Shown here one piece after another: positions 50,221 through 58,394 of a DNA stretch of 64,000 nucleotides. Position 1 is the first letter of the stretch. The number at the start of each line of letters is the position of its first letter. Both the position numbers and the translations under genes were made by a program. The DNA is from Lentzea waywayandensis (GTDB lineage Bacteria; Actinomycetota; Actinomycetes; Mycobacteriales; Pseudonocardiaceae), in NCBI RefSeq assembly GCF_900115955.1, contig NZ_FOYL01000011.1, positions 62,001-126,000 of the forward strand, read 5' to 3'. Under the pieces are notes generated by a model, which was not told the origin of the DNA, ran no database searches, and saw only the letters and a list, made by a program, of their open reading frames with translations.

Positions 50221-50570
50221 CCAGGAAGTCGCCGCAGGAGAAGAAGGCGTTGAGCTACGCCAAGGACCACCGCAACAGCTACGGGGAGAACGACAAGAGC
50301 TCCCGCAAGAACATCCAGCGGAACAAACGCAACCGCGAACGTGCCAACCGACGCCGTGACCACCAGGTGCTCGTGGCCGCCCAGCCCGACGACATCGAGT
50401 CCGAGATCAAGCGCAGACGCCCCAAGGGGTCCTGGTGGCGCAAGTGGAGCGACTCACCGCTCGCCGAGATCGTGGCCCGCAAGCTGCGACGCCGTGCGCG
50501 GACGGGCATCATCGAGGACGAACAGGCCGAAGCGAAGATCGCCAAGCTGCCTCGCGTCCGCCGCCGGTGA
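50217..50570 (+). CDS. Small basic hypothetical protein
   Basis: A 117-aa strongly basic protein (KSPQEKKALSYAKDHRNSYG, NIQRNKRNRERANRRRDHQV). It is predicted helical, probably nucleic-acid binding. I do not recognise the family, although similar short basic proteins occur in actinobacteria. GTG 50217 overlaps the SDR-remnant stop (GTGA), so it was once coupled to that gene. Confidence 0.72.
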   Translation: MTRKSPQEKKALSYAKDHRNSYGENDKSSRKNIQRNKRNRERANRRRDHQVLVAAQPDDIESEIKRRRPKGSWWRKWSDSPLAEIVARKLRRRARTGIIEDEQAEAKIAKLPRVRRR

Positions 50571-50657
50571 CTTTGGAAGAAATCCAAACAGCATGCTTTC
50601 AGGTTGATCTGCGGGGAATGGGTGGAGCCAAACGGAACAACGGCTCTACCTTCCCGC

Positions 50658-51546
50658 ATGCCTTTGCGGAGATCAACGGTGCGCGGCCGCGAGTTCGGCG
50701 ACGCGATCCGGGCGCTGCTGCGGGCGGCCGACCTCACCAACCGGGCCGCCGCCGAGTTGCTGGGCTGGCAGGAAGCCAAAGTCTCGGAACTGGTCAACGG
50801 CAAGGAAAGCGTCAGCGACGTCGACCTGGCCAAGCTGCTGGGACTCCTTCGAACGCCGCCTGACGAGTTCGATCACCTGATGGCGCTGCACCACGAAACG
50901 CACCAACGCGACTGGTTGCAGCCAGCCAAATCCGGCGTCACGGACCGAGCGCGCACACTGCGCGAACACTGCGCGAACACTGCGCGAACACGAGAAGATC
51001 GCCTCGGAGATCACCGGCTGGTCCATGAACGTCGTGCACGGCCTGCTGCAGGCGCCCGACTACATCCCTTACGTGGTGCACGCTTCGAGCAAGCTGTCAG
51101 CCGACGAGCGACCCACGGTGATCAGCAATCGAATCGCGCGTCAGATGACCGTTCTCGACGGCTACCGGACCGTCACGATCTACATGCACGAGCAGGCGCT
51201 AAGACTGCCGGTCGGAAGCCCGGAGATCATGGCGGAGCAGTACCACCACCTGCTGCGGCTCTCGGTGCGGCCGTACCTGACGATCCGGGTGGTTCCCACC
51301 GCGTTCGGGCCGCACGCCGGGCTCGCGGGTGACTTCGACCTGTTGAAGTTCAAGAAGATCCCGCCGATCGTCTACGTGGAGAGCGAGGGGGCTAACGTCT
51401 TTCTTGAAGATCAGCCTTCAGTCGGTCTCTACGACACCGCGTTGATGTCACTCGGACGGGCGGCGTTGGACGAGGCGCAAACCAGGAAGCTGATCACCGA
51501 CATCATCGGTGAGGAGTTTCAGCATGGCCAGGTGGCGGAAGAGTAG
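50658..51546 (+). pseudogene. XRE/DUF5753 (Scr1-type) regulator, frameshifted by 11-bp repeats
   Basis: The N-terminal XRE HTH (REFGDAIRALLRAADLTNRA, AAELLGWQEAKVSELVNGKE) reads from ATG 50658. The DUF5753 domain (SMNVVHGLLQAPDYIPYVVH, TVTIYMHEQALRLPVGSPE, PHAGLAGDFDLLKF) reads in the next frame to 51546. The shift falls in a tract of 11-bp tandem repeats (50955-50991). Removing two repeat units (22 bp) restores one frame through TLREHEKIASEITGWSM. So the gene is off here but could return to frame by repeat loss or gain. It precedes a DUF397 gene, the usual partner. Confidence 0.85.
50955..50991. repeat. 11-bp tandem repeat tract (ACTGCGCGAAC)n
   Basis: 37 bp of exact period 11, about 3.4 copies of ACTGCGCGAAC, inside the XRE regulator coding region. 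Two copies more than needed shift the frame by +1; one or four copies would keep it open. Confidence 0.9.
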
Positions 51547-51679
51547 TTACAGCGGCAGCGACGGCAACTGCGTTGAGGTGGGCCGAGGCATCGGGGTTCG
51601 GGACAGCAAGGCGCCGTCCGTTCGGCTTCCGCTCACGGCAAACCAGTGGACTCAGCTACTGCGCTTGGTCAAGTCGTAG
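51524..51679 (+). CDS. DUF397-domain protein
   Basis: 51 aa starting WRKSSYSGSDGNCVEVGRGI, the standard DUF397 signature, and ending PLTANQWTQLLRLVKS. DUF397 proteins are small partners of Scr1/DUF5753 XRE regulators in actinomycetes and may act as antagonists or toxin/antitoxin-like pairs. ATG 51524 lies inside the 3' end of the regulator gene, overlapping by 23 nt. It is intact although its partner is frameshifted. Confidence 0.9.
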   Translation: MARWRKSSYSGSDGNCVEVGRGIGVRDSKAPSVRLPLTANQWTQLLRLVKS

Positions 51680-51729
51680 CCGTCCGTCCGCAGGAACACC
51701 TGGCCAATCGGCGGTGCCACAATCGGTCG

Positions 51730-52656
51730 ATGGAAGCCGATGACTTCCGCGGCCGGCTCGTCCCCGGCGCCGACCTGCGCGGAATCACCTTTCCTCGCAT
51801 GGACGGTTTGCACGGAACAGATCTGCACGGTGCAGATCTCCGCGGCGCCGACTTCCGCAAGATCACCTGGTGGGGTGCCCGCAGTGCCGAGCTCGCCAAG
51901 GTGAACCTGTCCGGTGCGGACCTTCGCTGGGCTGAGATCGAAACCCCGGACTTCGACGGAGCCAACCTCAGGGGCGCCAACCTCTCCGGACTTGATCTCC
52001 GGCGCAACCAGTTCGAAATGACCAGCTTCGAGCGTGCCGACCTCGCCGAGGCCGACCTGTCCGGCGTCAACGTCGACGGTGGGAGCTTCGACGGCGCGGT
52101 GCTGGACGGAGCCGACCTCAGCGGCGCGGTGCTGACGTCCTGCACCTTCCGCAACGCCAGCCTGCGCGGCACGAACCTCACGAGGGCCGTGCTCCCCAAC
52201 GACCTCTCCGCGTTCGGCGGCGCCCGGTTCGACTCCTCCACCCAATGGTCCGAGTACTGGCGCGCACAGGCCGTCGCCAACTCGGTCGCCGGACCCGACG
52301 GCGTTCACGTGTTCAACTCACCCGCGCCGGCCGCACCGCCGACACCACCCGCTCAGCAGCCTGGGCGCAACGGGACAGTGGCAGGCCGCGTTGCCGCGGC
52401 TCTGTTCGGAGCGGGTTCCATCGTCTACGCCGTGCTGTTGGCAACAGGCCACGTCGGCTTCGTGGGCAGTCTGATCGGGCGCGGCACCGATGTATCCGAA
52501 CGCGTGGTGGGCGTGCTGGTCATGAGCCTCCTGGGGTTGACTCTCGTGGCTGGCGGGGTCTTCGGTTTTCCCGAGGATTCGCCCAGCCGCAGGAGGCGCT
52601 CTCGCGGCGGCGGCGGCGGTGTCGACGTCGACAGCTGTGGCATTGACGCCGACTGA
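51730..52656 (+). CDS. Pentapeptide-repeat membrane protein
   Basis: A 308-aa protein. Residues ~15-165 are pentapeptide repeats (A(D/N)LxG units such as GTDLHGADLRGADF, GANLRGANLSGLDL, GADLSGAVL) forming a right-handed beta-helix. A linker follows, then two membrane helices (AALFGAGSIVYAVLLATGHV and RVVGVLVMSLLGLTLVAGGV), ending in an Arg/Gly/Asp tail. The function is unknown; DNA-mimic roles are known for some repeats, but the membrane anchor argues otherwise. A decayed duplicate lies at 55168. Confidence 0.9.
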   Translation: MEADDFRGRLVPGADLRGITFPRMDGLHGTDLHGADLRGADFRKITWWGARSAELAKVNLSGADLRWAEIETPDFDGANLRGANLSGLDLRRNQFEMTSFERADLAEADLSGVNVDGGSFDGAVLDGADLSGAVLTSCTFRNASLRGTNLTRAVLPNDLSAFGGARFDSSTQWSEYWRAQAVANSVAGPDGVHVFNSPAPAAPPTPPAQQPGRNGTVAGRVAAALFGAGSIVYAVLLATGHVGFVGSLIGRGTDVSERVVGVLVMSLLGLTLVAGGVFGFPEDSPSRRRRSRGGGGGVDVDSCGIDAD

Positions 52657-52677
52657 GCCGGGTTTCGCGGGTCCTGA

Positions 52678-53738
52678 TCAAGGCTTCTTGGCAGGGGGTT
52701 GCCAGCCGCCGCTGACCTCCTTGGTGGGTTTGTGGGGGAAGCGGCGCTGGGCGTACTCCTGCGCGGGCGAGCCCGGCAGGACGTAGAGGGTCTCCTTCTT
52801 CTCCTGCAGCGGTCGCAGCACCGTGTCCATGAAGGTCTTGCGGTCATCGAGGTACGGGCCGAGGACGTCCTCGCCTGCGGGGCAGACGGCCAGGCAGTAG
52901 CCGGACTTGTAGCCGGGCGGCGAGGCGAGGCTCTGCCACATGGAGGCGCTTTCGGAGTCGGTGACGCGGGAGCGGTAGTCGGCGGCGTCCTCGCTGTCGG
53001 CCACGGTCTGCACCCAGTCGGTGAACCCGCTCATGAACTCGCGGTAGTTGTGCGTGGCGCAGGCCAGCCCGTCGAACTCGCCGGTCTTGCGGATGGCGCC
53101 GACCGGGCAGGCGGCGACGCACAACTTGCAGTCGATGCACGGGTTGTAGTCGAGCGCCTGGCCGTAGTGGCTGACCTCCGCGTCGACCAGCACGGTGGCC
53201 AGCAGCACGAAGCTGCCGAACTTCGGGTGGATCACGTTGCGGTGCAGGCCCATGACACCGAGCCCCGCGGCCACCGCGACGGTCTTGTGCGCGACCACCC
53301 AGATCCGTCCGGGATAGCGGTCCATCTCCTGGGGAAAGGCGACGGACGGGTTGAGCGCGCGGTAGCCGGCGTCCTGCAAGGCCTGGGTGACGCCGCGGGC
53401 GGCGTGGTTGGCCTGTTCGTCGGTCTGGTGGAACTCCTGGTTCGCGACGCTGCGGGCCGGGGAGCGGCAGTTGTCGCGGTTCATCCGGAACACCATCGCG
53501 ACAAGGGAGCGGGTGCCGGGCAACGCGGCCAGCGCGTGCTCGCGCTCGCCTGCCAGGTCGGCGTGGTCGAGGCTCACCGCGGCCGCGTCGTCCGCGCCCG
53601 CCGCGAGGCACAGTTCGCGCAGCCAGACCGCGTCGATCACCGGCGTCGGGTTCGGCTGCCCCCCGCCCTGCGCCGGGCGAGCACCGCCTGCACCGACGGG
53701 TGCGCGGCCAGTTTCGCAGGGAGCTTGGGACCGGTCAT
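52678..53738 (-). pseudogene. QueG-like 4Fe-4S protein with a frameshift near its start
   Basis: The main frame encodes an iron-sulfur reductase-like protein (related to epoxyqueuosine reductase/reductive dehalogenase): WLRELCLAAGADDAAAVSLD, GVMGLHRNVIHPKFGSFVLL, the ferredoxin cluster CIDCKLCVAACPVGAI and CLAVCPAGED. The natural start ATG 53738 overlaps the hydrolase stop (ATGA) and reads GPKLPAKLAAHPSVQAVLAR, but in a different frame. The two frames meet at a C6 tract (53659-53664): one extra C/G restores continuity. Either a sequencing slip or a recent inactivation; a shorter protein from GTG near 53640 is possible. Confidence 0.75.
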
Positions 53739-54604
53739 GCGACCGAGTCCAGCAGGCGGGCCGGCACGTCGGGGCGTTCCAGGGAGATGAAGTGGCCTGC
53801 GTCCGGAACCTGGGTGAACTCGGCGCCGGGCAGCAGTTGCCGGTTGGCCTGCCGGTCCGACGTTCGTGACCAGTCCTGTTCCCCGTAGACGAGGTGGATC
53901 GGGGCGGTGACCTCGGGATAGCGGGCACGGGCCGCGATGAGGCCGGGCAGGTTGCGGTAGACGGCGCGGGCGACGGTCGAGTAGCCGGGGTAGCGGCCGA
54001 CGCTGAGGAGTTCGTCCAGGTAGTCCTCGCGCAGTGCGGCAGGGTCGACGAGACCGCCGGTCAGGATGGCGCGCATGACGGGTTTGGGTTCCAGCCGGGC
54101 GAGCAGCGGACCGGCCCCCGGTGAGATGACGCCGGTGATGATGAGCCGGGCCAGCAGGCTGGACCTGGCGATGCCACCGGCGTAGTCGTAGGCGTTGACC
54201 GCCACTACGCGCCGGACGCGGTCGGGGAGGTCAGCCGCCGTGGTCAGGGCGAGCACGGCCCCCATCGACTCACCGAGCAGCGTCACGTCGCGCAGGTCGA
54301 GCTGCGTGACGAGCCGGGTGACGGCGGCGCGCATGGCGGTTTCGTCGTAGGCCGCGCCGGGCACGATCTCCGAGTGGCCCATTCCCGGCAGGTCGAGCGC
54401 GTACACGGTGTACCGCTGCTGGACCAGCGGGATGAGGTGGCGGAAGTGCTCGGCCTGGGTGCGCACGGTGTGCAGCAGGACCAGAGGCGCGCCGTTGCCA
54501 CCGGTGAGATAGCGCAGCCTGCCGTGCCCCTGGTCCGCGTCGATGAAGTGGCTCTTCGTGCCAGGGATGTCGATCCCGGACCCGGCGCTCGTGGACGTGG
54601 TCAT
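53735..54604 (-). CDS. Alpha/beta hydrolase (HxlR-controlled)
   Basis: A 289-aa alpha/beta hydrolase: GAPLVLLHTVRTQAEHFRHL at the oxyanion region, YALDLPGMGHSE, nucleophile elbow LLGESMGAVLALT, late VYGEQDWSR and PDAGHFISLERP supplying acid and His. It could act on esters, epoxides or haloalkanes; not resolved. ATG 54604 follows GAGGTG. It diverges from an HxlR gene across a perfect 21-bp inverted repeat and is coupled to the Fe-S protein gene, suggesting a small catabolic operon. Confidence 0.9.
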   Translation of the reverse strand: MTTSTSAGSGIDIPGTKSHFIDADQGHGRLRYLTGGNGAPLVLLHTVRTQAEHFRHLIPLVQQRYTVYALDLPGMGHSEIVPGAAYDETAMRAAVTRLVTQLDLRDVTLLGESMGAVLALTTAADLPDRVRRVVAVNAYDYAGGIARSSLLARLIITGVISPGAGPLLARLEPKPVMRAILTGGLVDPAALREDYLDELLSVGRYPGYSTVARAVYRNLPGLIAARARYPEVTAPIHLVYGEQDWSRTSDRQANRQLLPGAEFTQVPDAGHFISLERPDVPARLLDSVA

Positions 54605-54617
54605 CCGCACCTCGTGG

Positions 54618-54685
54618 CAGTGTGTTGTGTTTTCCAACCGACTTGCGTCACAGTAGGGGAGTAAGTTGGAAAACACAACACACTG
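54618..54685. promoter_or_regulatory. 21-bp perfect inverted repeat between hydrolase and HxlR genes
   Basis: Arms 54618-54638 (CAGTGTGTTGTG, then TTTTCCAAC) and 54665-54685 (its exact complement) flank a 26-nt spacer. Each arm is likely one HxlR site, symmetrically placed to repress both divergent genes, with the promoters in between. Confidence 0.82.
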
Positions 54686-54700
54686 AACTAGGGTGGGACG

Positions 54701-55171
54701 ATGACCGATCCCGAACTGCGGCCAGGCGTCCGCATGGCCGACCTGCCCCTGGGGGTCCGTCCCTGCTCACTCGCGGCCGCTCTGGACGTCCTCGGGGAGC
54801 GGTGGTCGCTGCTGGCTCTCCGGGAGATCGGCTACGGCGTGCGCCGCTTCGCCCGCATCGCCGGCTACACAGGCGCGTCCCGTGACATCCTCGCCGACCG
54901 GCTGCGCAAGCTGGAGGCCGCCGGAGTGATCGAACGCCGGCTCTACAGCGAGCACCCGCCTCGCCACGAGTACCACCTCACCGAGGCCGGCCGGGAACTC
55001 TTCCCGGTCATGCTCGCCCTGTCCCAGTGGGGCGACAGGTGGGCGGTGGACAGCCCCGCGCTCGTGCGCCGGCACTCCTGCGGCGAGCCGGTCCAGGTCG
55101 ACCTGGTCTGCCACCACTGCGGCCGGCCGGTCACCCACGACACGGTCCACGCAGAACTCGCCGACGCGTGA
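54701..55171 (+). CDS. HxlR-family transcriptional regulator with C-terminal zinc site
   Basis: A 156-aa winged-helix regulator: PCSLAAALDVLGERWSLLAL, RFARIAGYTGASRDILADRL, LRKLEAAGVIERR, HEYHLTEAGRELFPVMLALS. The C-terminal HSCGEPVQVDLVCHHCGRPV carries extra cysteines, a common HxlR zinc knuckle. It should control the divergent hydrolase and itself. GTG 55168 of the truncated pentapeptide gene overlaps its stop. Confidence 0.93.
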   Translation: MTDPELRPGVRMADLPLGVRPCSLAAALDVLGERWSLLALREIGYGVRRFARIAGYTGASRDILADRLRKLEAAGVIERRLYSEHPPRHEYHLTEAGRELFPVMLALSQWGDRWAVDSPALVRRHSCGEPVQVDLVCHHCGRPVTHDTVHAELADA

Positions 55172-56022
55172 CGCGGTGCGGCGCACCGGACCTCGAGGGA
55201 GCCGATCTCCGCGGCGCCAACATGTCAGGGCTTGATCTCAGGCGTGGGCAGTTCGCCGTGACCAACGTCGCCGACGCCGACCTCACCAGCGCCGATCTGT
55301 CCGGCGTCAACGTCGACGGTGGCACGTTCGACCGGGCGGTGCTGGATGGAGCCGACCTCACCGGCGCGGTGCCCACCTCCTGCATGCTGTCCAACGCCAG
55401 CCTGGTCGGCGCCAGCCTCGTACGGGCCGATCTCCGCGAGGCCACTCTCGCCTCCGCAGACCTGCGCGGCGCCAGCCTCACGGATGCGCTGCTGCCCGCC
55501 GACCCGCGCTCGCCCTACCGTCCCCTTTCCCGATCCTGACGTGCGCACCCGGAGGATCGACCTCTCCGCGTTCGGCGGCGCCCGTTTCGACTCCTCCGCA
55601 CAACGGGCGGAGAGCGTGCGGGCACAGGCGGTGGCCAACTCGGTCGCCGGACCTGACGGCACTCATGTGATCACCTCGCCGGAACCACCGGCGCCACCCG
55701 CACTGGCGACACCTCCCGCCCGGCAGCCTCGGCGCATCGGGGCACTGGCGGGCGTGTGGTGGCGTTCCCGCTCGGGGTCGGCGTCATGGTCTTCGCCGTG
55801 CTGACCGTGACAGGCGACCTGGTCGCCGTGAACGGCGCGGGCGAGCCCCTCACCAACATCTTCGTCCGCCTGCTGATCGGGCTGATCTACGGTTTCGCGG
55901 GGCTGACCGCCGTGGGTGGCGCGATCTTCGGTTTCCCGGAGTCGCCGCACAGCGGTGGCAGCAGCGCCGGTGGCGACAGCGGCTTCGACGGCGACGGTTG
56001 GATGGGCAGTACAGCTAGCTGA
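55168..56022 (+). pseudogene. Decayed duplicate of the pentapeptide-repeat gene
   Basis: From GTG 55168 the frame encodes pentapeptide repeats close to residues ~75-165 of the protein at 51730 (APDLEGADLRGANMSGLDLR, GVNVDGGTFDRAVLDGADLT). It then stops early at 55537-55539. The matching linker (DLSAFGGARFDSSAQ, AQAVANSVAGPDGTHV) continues in a second frame, and the membrane part (VVAFPLGVGVMVFAVLTVTG, then FGFPESPHSG) in a third. The first ~75 codons are missing. A 123-aa truncated product could still be made, coupled to HxlR by GTGA. Confidence 0.85.
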
Positions 56023-57061
56023 CGCCGACGTCGTTCCAGGACGCCCGGACGACGTTCGCGACGTCGCTGCCGAACAGCGTCTGAGCCGAGGCAACGGTCG
56101 CCGCGGCCGCCTCGGCGAAGTCGGAGTTCACGCGGAGTTTCGTGGCGAGCGCGTCGTACCAGACCTTGCCCGCGCGGTCCCAGGCGTTGCCGCCGAGCCG
56201 GGTCGCCGTGAGGTGGAACGCCTTGTTGGGGATGCCGGAGTTGATGTGCACGCCGCCGTTGTCGTTGCGCGGGTTGCCGTCGTCGGGCAGGTCGACGTAG
56301 GAGCGCATGTGCGCGGGCTGCCGGTCGAGCTGGTGGGCGCGGCCGGGGTCCTTCATCGACCGCAGTGCGACGCCCTGGAGCTGGGTGCCGAGGATGCCCG
56401 CGCCGATGAGCCAGTCAGCCTGGTCCGCGGAGTGTCCCAGTGCATGCTGCTTGACCAGGGAGCCGAAGACGTCGGCCATCGACTCGTTGAGGGCGCCGGA
56501 CTGCTTCCGGTAACGCAGGCCGGCCGTGTACTGGACGACGCCGTGCGTGATCTCGTGCCCCACGACGGTGATGTCGCGGGCGAGGGCGCCGGGCTGGAAG
56601 ACCTTGCCGCTGCCGTCGCCGTAGACCATCTGGGTGCCGTCCCAGAAGGCGTTGTCGAAGTCCCGTCCGAAGTGGACGGACGAGACGAGCTTGAGGCCGT
56701 TGCCGTCGACGCTGTGGCGGCCCAGGACGTCGCGGTAGAAGTCGTAGGTCCGGTCGGCGTTGTCGAACGCGTCGTCGACGGCGGCGTCGTTGATGACACC
56801 GTCGCCCTCCTTGCGGCGCAGGACGCCGGGCAGGGTTCGTTCGTCACCGCCCTGGACGTCGTGCACGGCCTTGAACTCGCCGGCCGGGCCGCGCAACTGG
56901 GCGGCGTTGAGGTCGAGGAACTGCACGGCCTCGGTGAGCGTGGCGCGCTGGGCGCGCAGCGTGGCGGAGGCGAGCAGGGTTCTGATGGCGTCGCGGATGT
57001 CGACGTTGCCGGCTTCCGCGAGTTCGATCTGCAGGTGCGCGGGCAGGATGAAGCAGGTCAT
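56015..57061 (-). CDS. Protealysin-like M4 metalloprotease
   Basis: A 348-aa thermolysin-family protease without a signal peptide: a short ~50-residue pro-region (MTCFILPAHLQIELAEAG) and the catalytic domain with HEITH (169-173), the third zinc ligand in NESMADVFG (Glu193) and the later His region GGVHINSGIPNKAFHL. The compact propeptide marks the protealysin (PrtS) subgroup, some of which act inside the cell or are released without a Sec signal. No inhibitor (emfourin) gene is seen next to it. Confidence 0.93.
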   Translation of the reverse strand: MTCFILPAHLQIELAEAGNVDIRDAIRTLLASATLRAQRATLTEAVQFLDLNAAQLRGPAGEFKAVHDVQGGDERTLPGVLRRKEGDGVINDAAVDDAFDNADRTYDFYRDVLGRHSVDGNGLKLVSSVHFGRDFDNAFWDGTQMVYGDGSGKVFQPGALARDITVVGHEITHGVVQYTAGLRYRKQSGALNESMADVFGSLVKQHALGHSADQADWLIGAGILGTQLQGVALRSMKDPGRAHQLDRQPAHMRSYVDLPDDGNPRNDNGGVHINSGIPNKAFHLTATRLGGNAWDRAGKVWYDALATKLRVNSDFAEAAAATVASAQTLFGSDVANVVRASWNDVGVS

Positions 57062-57121
57062 GGGCGTCTTCCCCCTCTTTCCGTATCTGGGAAGAGGGAG
57101 CGCGCCGTGCGGAAATACAGG

Positions 57122-57529
57122 TCAGCCGCGAGCCCACTGCGTGACGACCGGGGTGCCGTCGAGCGCCGTCACCCGGATCCGGACCAGGCCCGGTGGCACC
57201 TCGGTCACCATGAACCAGCCGTCGGTGATCGGCACCGCACGGCGTGACCGGGGCGTCTCCACCACCGCCTCGCCCTCGGCGCCGGTGACGAACCCGCGCA
57301 CCACGTCGTCGATGATCTCCAGGCTGACCGTGACCCGGTCGGACTCGAACGCGAGCGACAACGGCCCGTCGCCGCGCACCAGTACCTCGGACTCGACCAG
57401 CGCGGCGAGTTCGGCGTCCAGCGACCGCAACGCCAGAGCGGCGCTCGCGTCGCGCAGCACGCCCGCGGGCACCGGATCGAACTTGTCGGCGGCGGCGCGC
57501 AGGACGTCGAGGAAGTCGTCGTCGTTCAT
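57122..57529 (-). CDS. Hypothetical partner of ECF sigma factor
   Basis: A 135-aa soluble protein (DDDFLDVLRAAADKFDPVPA, then beta strands such as RVTVSLEIIDDVVRGFV and RAVPITDGWFMVTEVPPGLV). The N-terminal helix plus C-terminal Ig-like beta part recur in actinobacterial proteins encoded beside ECF sigma genes. ATG 57529 overlaps the sigma stop (ATGA). It has no membrane segment and no classical anti-sigma motif; role unknown. Confidence 0.8.
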   Translation of the reverse strand: MNDDDFLDVLRAAADKFDPVPAGVLRDASAALALRSLDAELAALVESEVLVRGDGPLSLAFESDRVTVSLEIIDDVVRGFVTGAEGEAVVETPRSRRAVPITDGWFMVTEVPPGLVRIRVTALDGTPVVTQWARG

Positions 57530-58080
57530 GACCGGCCCTCCAGCAGCTCGTTGCCCGTGACCAGCACTTTCAGTCGCCCGAGACACCGCTGGCGGATCGG
57601 CCCGATGCTGCCGACCGGCATGTCCAGCGCGAGCGCGACCTCGGTGTAAGCGGGTGGCGGCGAAGCCATCAGCACCCGCAGCAGGCGCCGGCAGCGGTCG
57701 GGCAGTTGCTCGAAGACCTGCCACAGCGCGGCGTCGCGTTCGCCGGTGAGCAGGTCGTGGTCGACCTCCGGCGCGGGGTCGGGGGAGTCGGCGATCTCCT
57801 CGGCGGGTTCGGGCAGCCGCCCGGCGCGCCGCAGCAACTGCAGGCACTCGTGCCGTGCTGTCGTCGAGAGCCACCCGGCGAGTCGTTCGGGCTCGTCGAT
57901 GCGGTCGAGGTGTTCGACCAGCTTGATCCACGTGCACTGCACCGCGTCCGCCGCGTCGGCGTCGTTGAGGCGGTAGGCGCGGGCGATCGACCAGAGCAGG
58001 CCGCTGAACTGCCTGACCAGGGCGTCCCACGCCGTCTGGTCACCACGCGCGGCCGCGGCCAGCGACGCCGATATGTCCAT
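57526..58080 (-). CDS. ECF RNA polymerase sigma factor
   Basis: A 184-aa sigma-70-family protein: region 2 WDALVRQFSGLLWSIARAYR, LNDADAADAVQCTWIKLVEH; region 4 LPDRCRRLLRVLMASPPPAY, VALALDMPVGSIGPIRQRCL. ATG 58080 is in a small palindrome ATGTCCA-N2-TGGACAT, which may influence expression. It is the first gene of a two-gene operon. A DUF-like partner rather than a zinc anti-sigma follows. Confidence 0.92.
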   Translation of the reverse strand: MDISASLAAAARGDQTAWDALVRQFSGLLWSIARAYRLNDADAADAVQCTWIKLVEHLDRIDEPERLAGWLSTTARHECLQLLRRAGRLPEPAEEIADSPDPAPEVDHDLLTGERDAALWQVFEQLPDRCRRLLRVLMASPPPAYTEVALALDMPVGSIGPIRQRCLGRLKVLVTGNELLEGRS

Positions 58081-58208
58081 GTGGACATGATGCTCCTCGA
58101 CCCCGCCCAGATTCGTCGTTCGAATCCGATCGTCGTGTTTCGCGAAATTGCCGCCCGTGAGCGCCGTCACAGGTGCATGCTGTGTCCACCAGCTCAACCC
58201 GAGGACTG

Positions 58209-58391
58209 ATGACCATGACGAGTGCGACCGCGGGCTCCCGCCACAACTGGGACTCCGACCTGGAGCGCTACCGCACGAGGGCGGTTCAGGTGCTCGACAC
58301 GCACCTGCCCGCCACGACCGGCTGCACCGAATGCGGCGACCCGTGGCCCTGCGCCCGCGCCTGCAGTGCGGAGCTCGTCCTCGAACTCTGA
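58209..58391 (+). CDS. Small Cys-containing actinobacterial protein
   Basis: 60 aa. After a helical N-terminal half (NWDSDLERYRTRAVQVLDTH) comes CTECGDPWPCARACSAELVL, a CxxC...PWPC motif common in tiny actinomycete proteins. GAGGA precedes ATG 58209 by about 5 nt, supporting translation. Function unknown; metal binding is plausible. Confidence 0.68.
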   Translation: MTMTSATAGSRHNWDSDLERYRTRAVQVLDTHLPATTGCTECGDPWPCARACSAELVLEL

Positions 58392-58394
58392 CAC

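Noticed and set aside
50955..50991. CRISPR-like repeats
   Set aside because: The repeat is an 11-bp direct tandem tract without spacers, inside a coding region.
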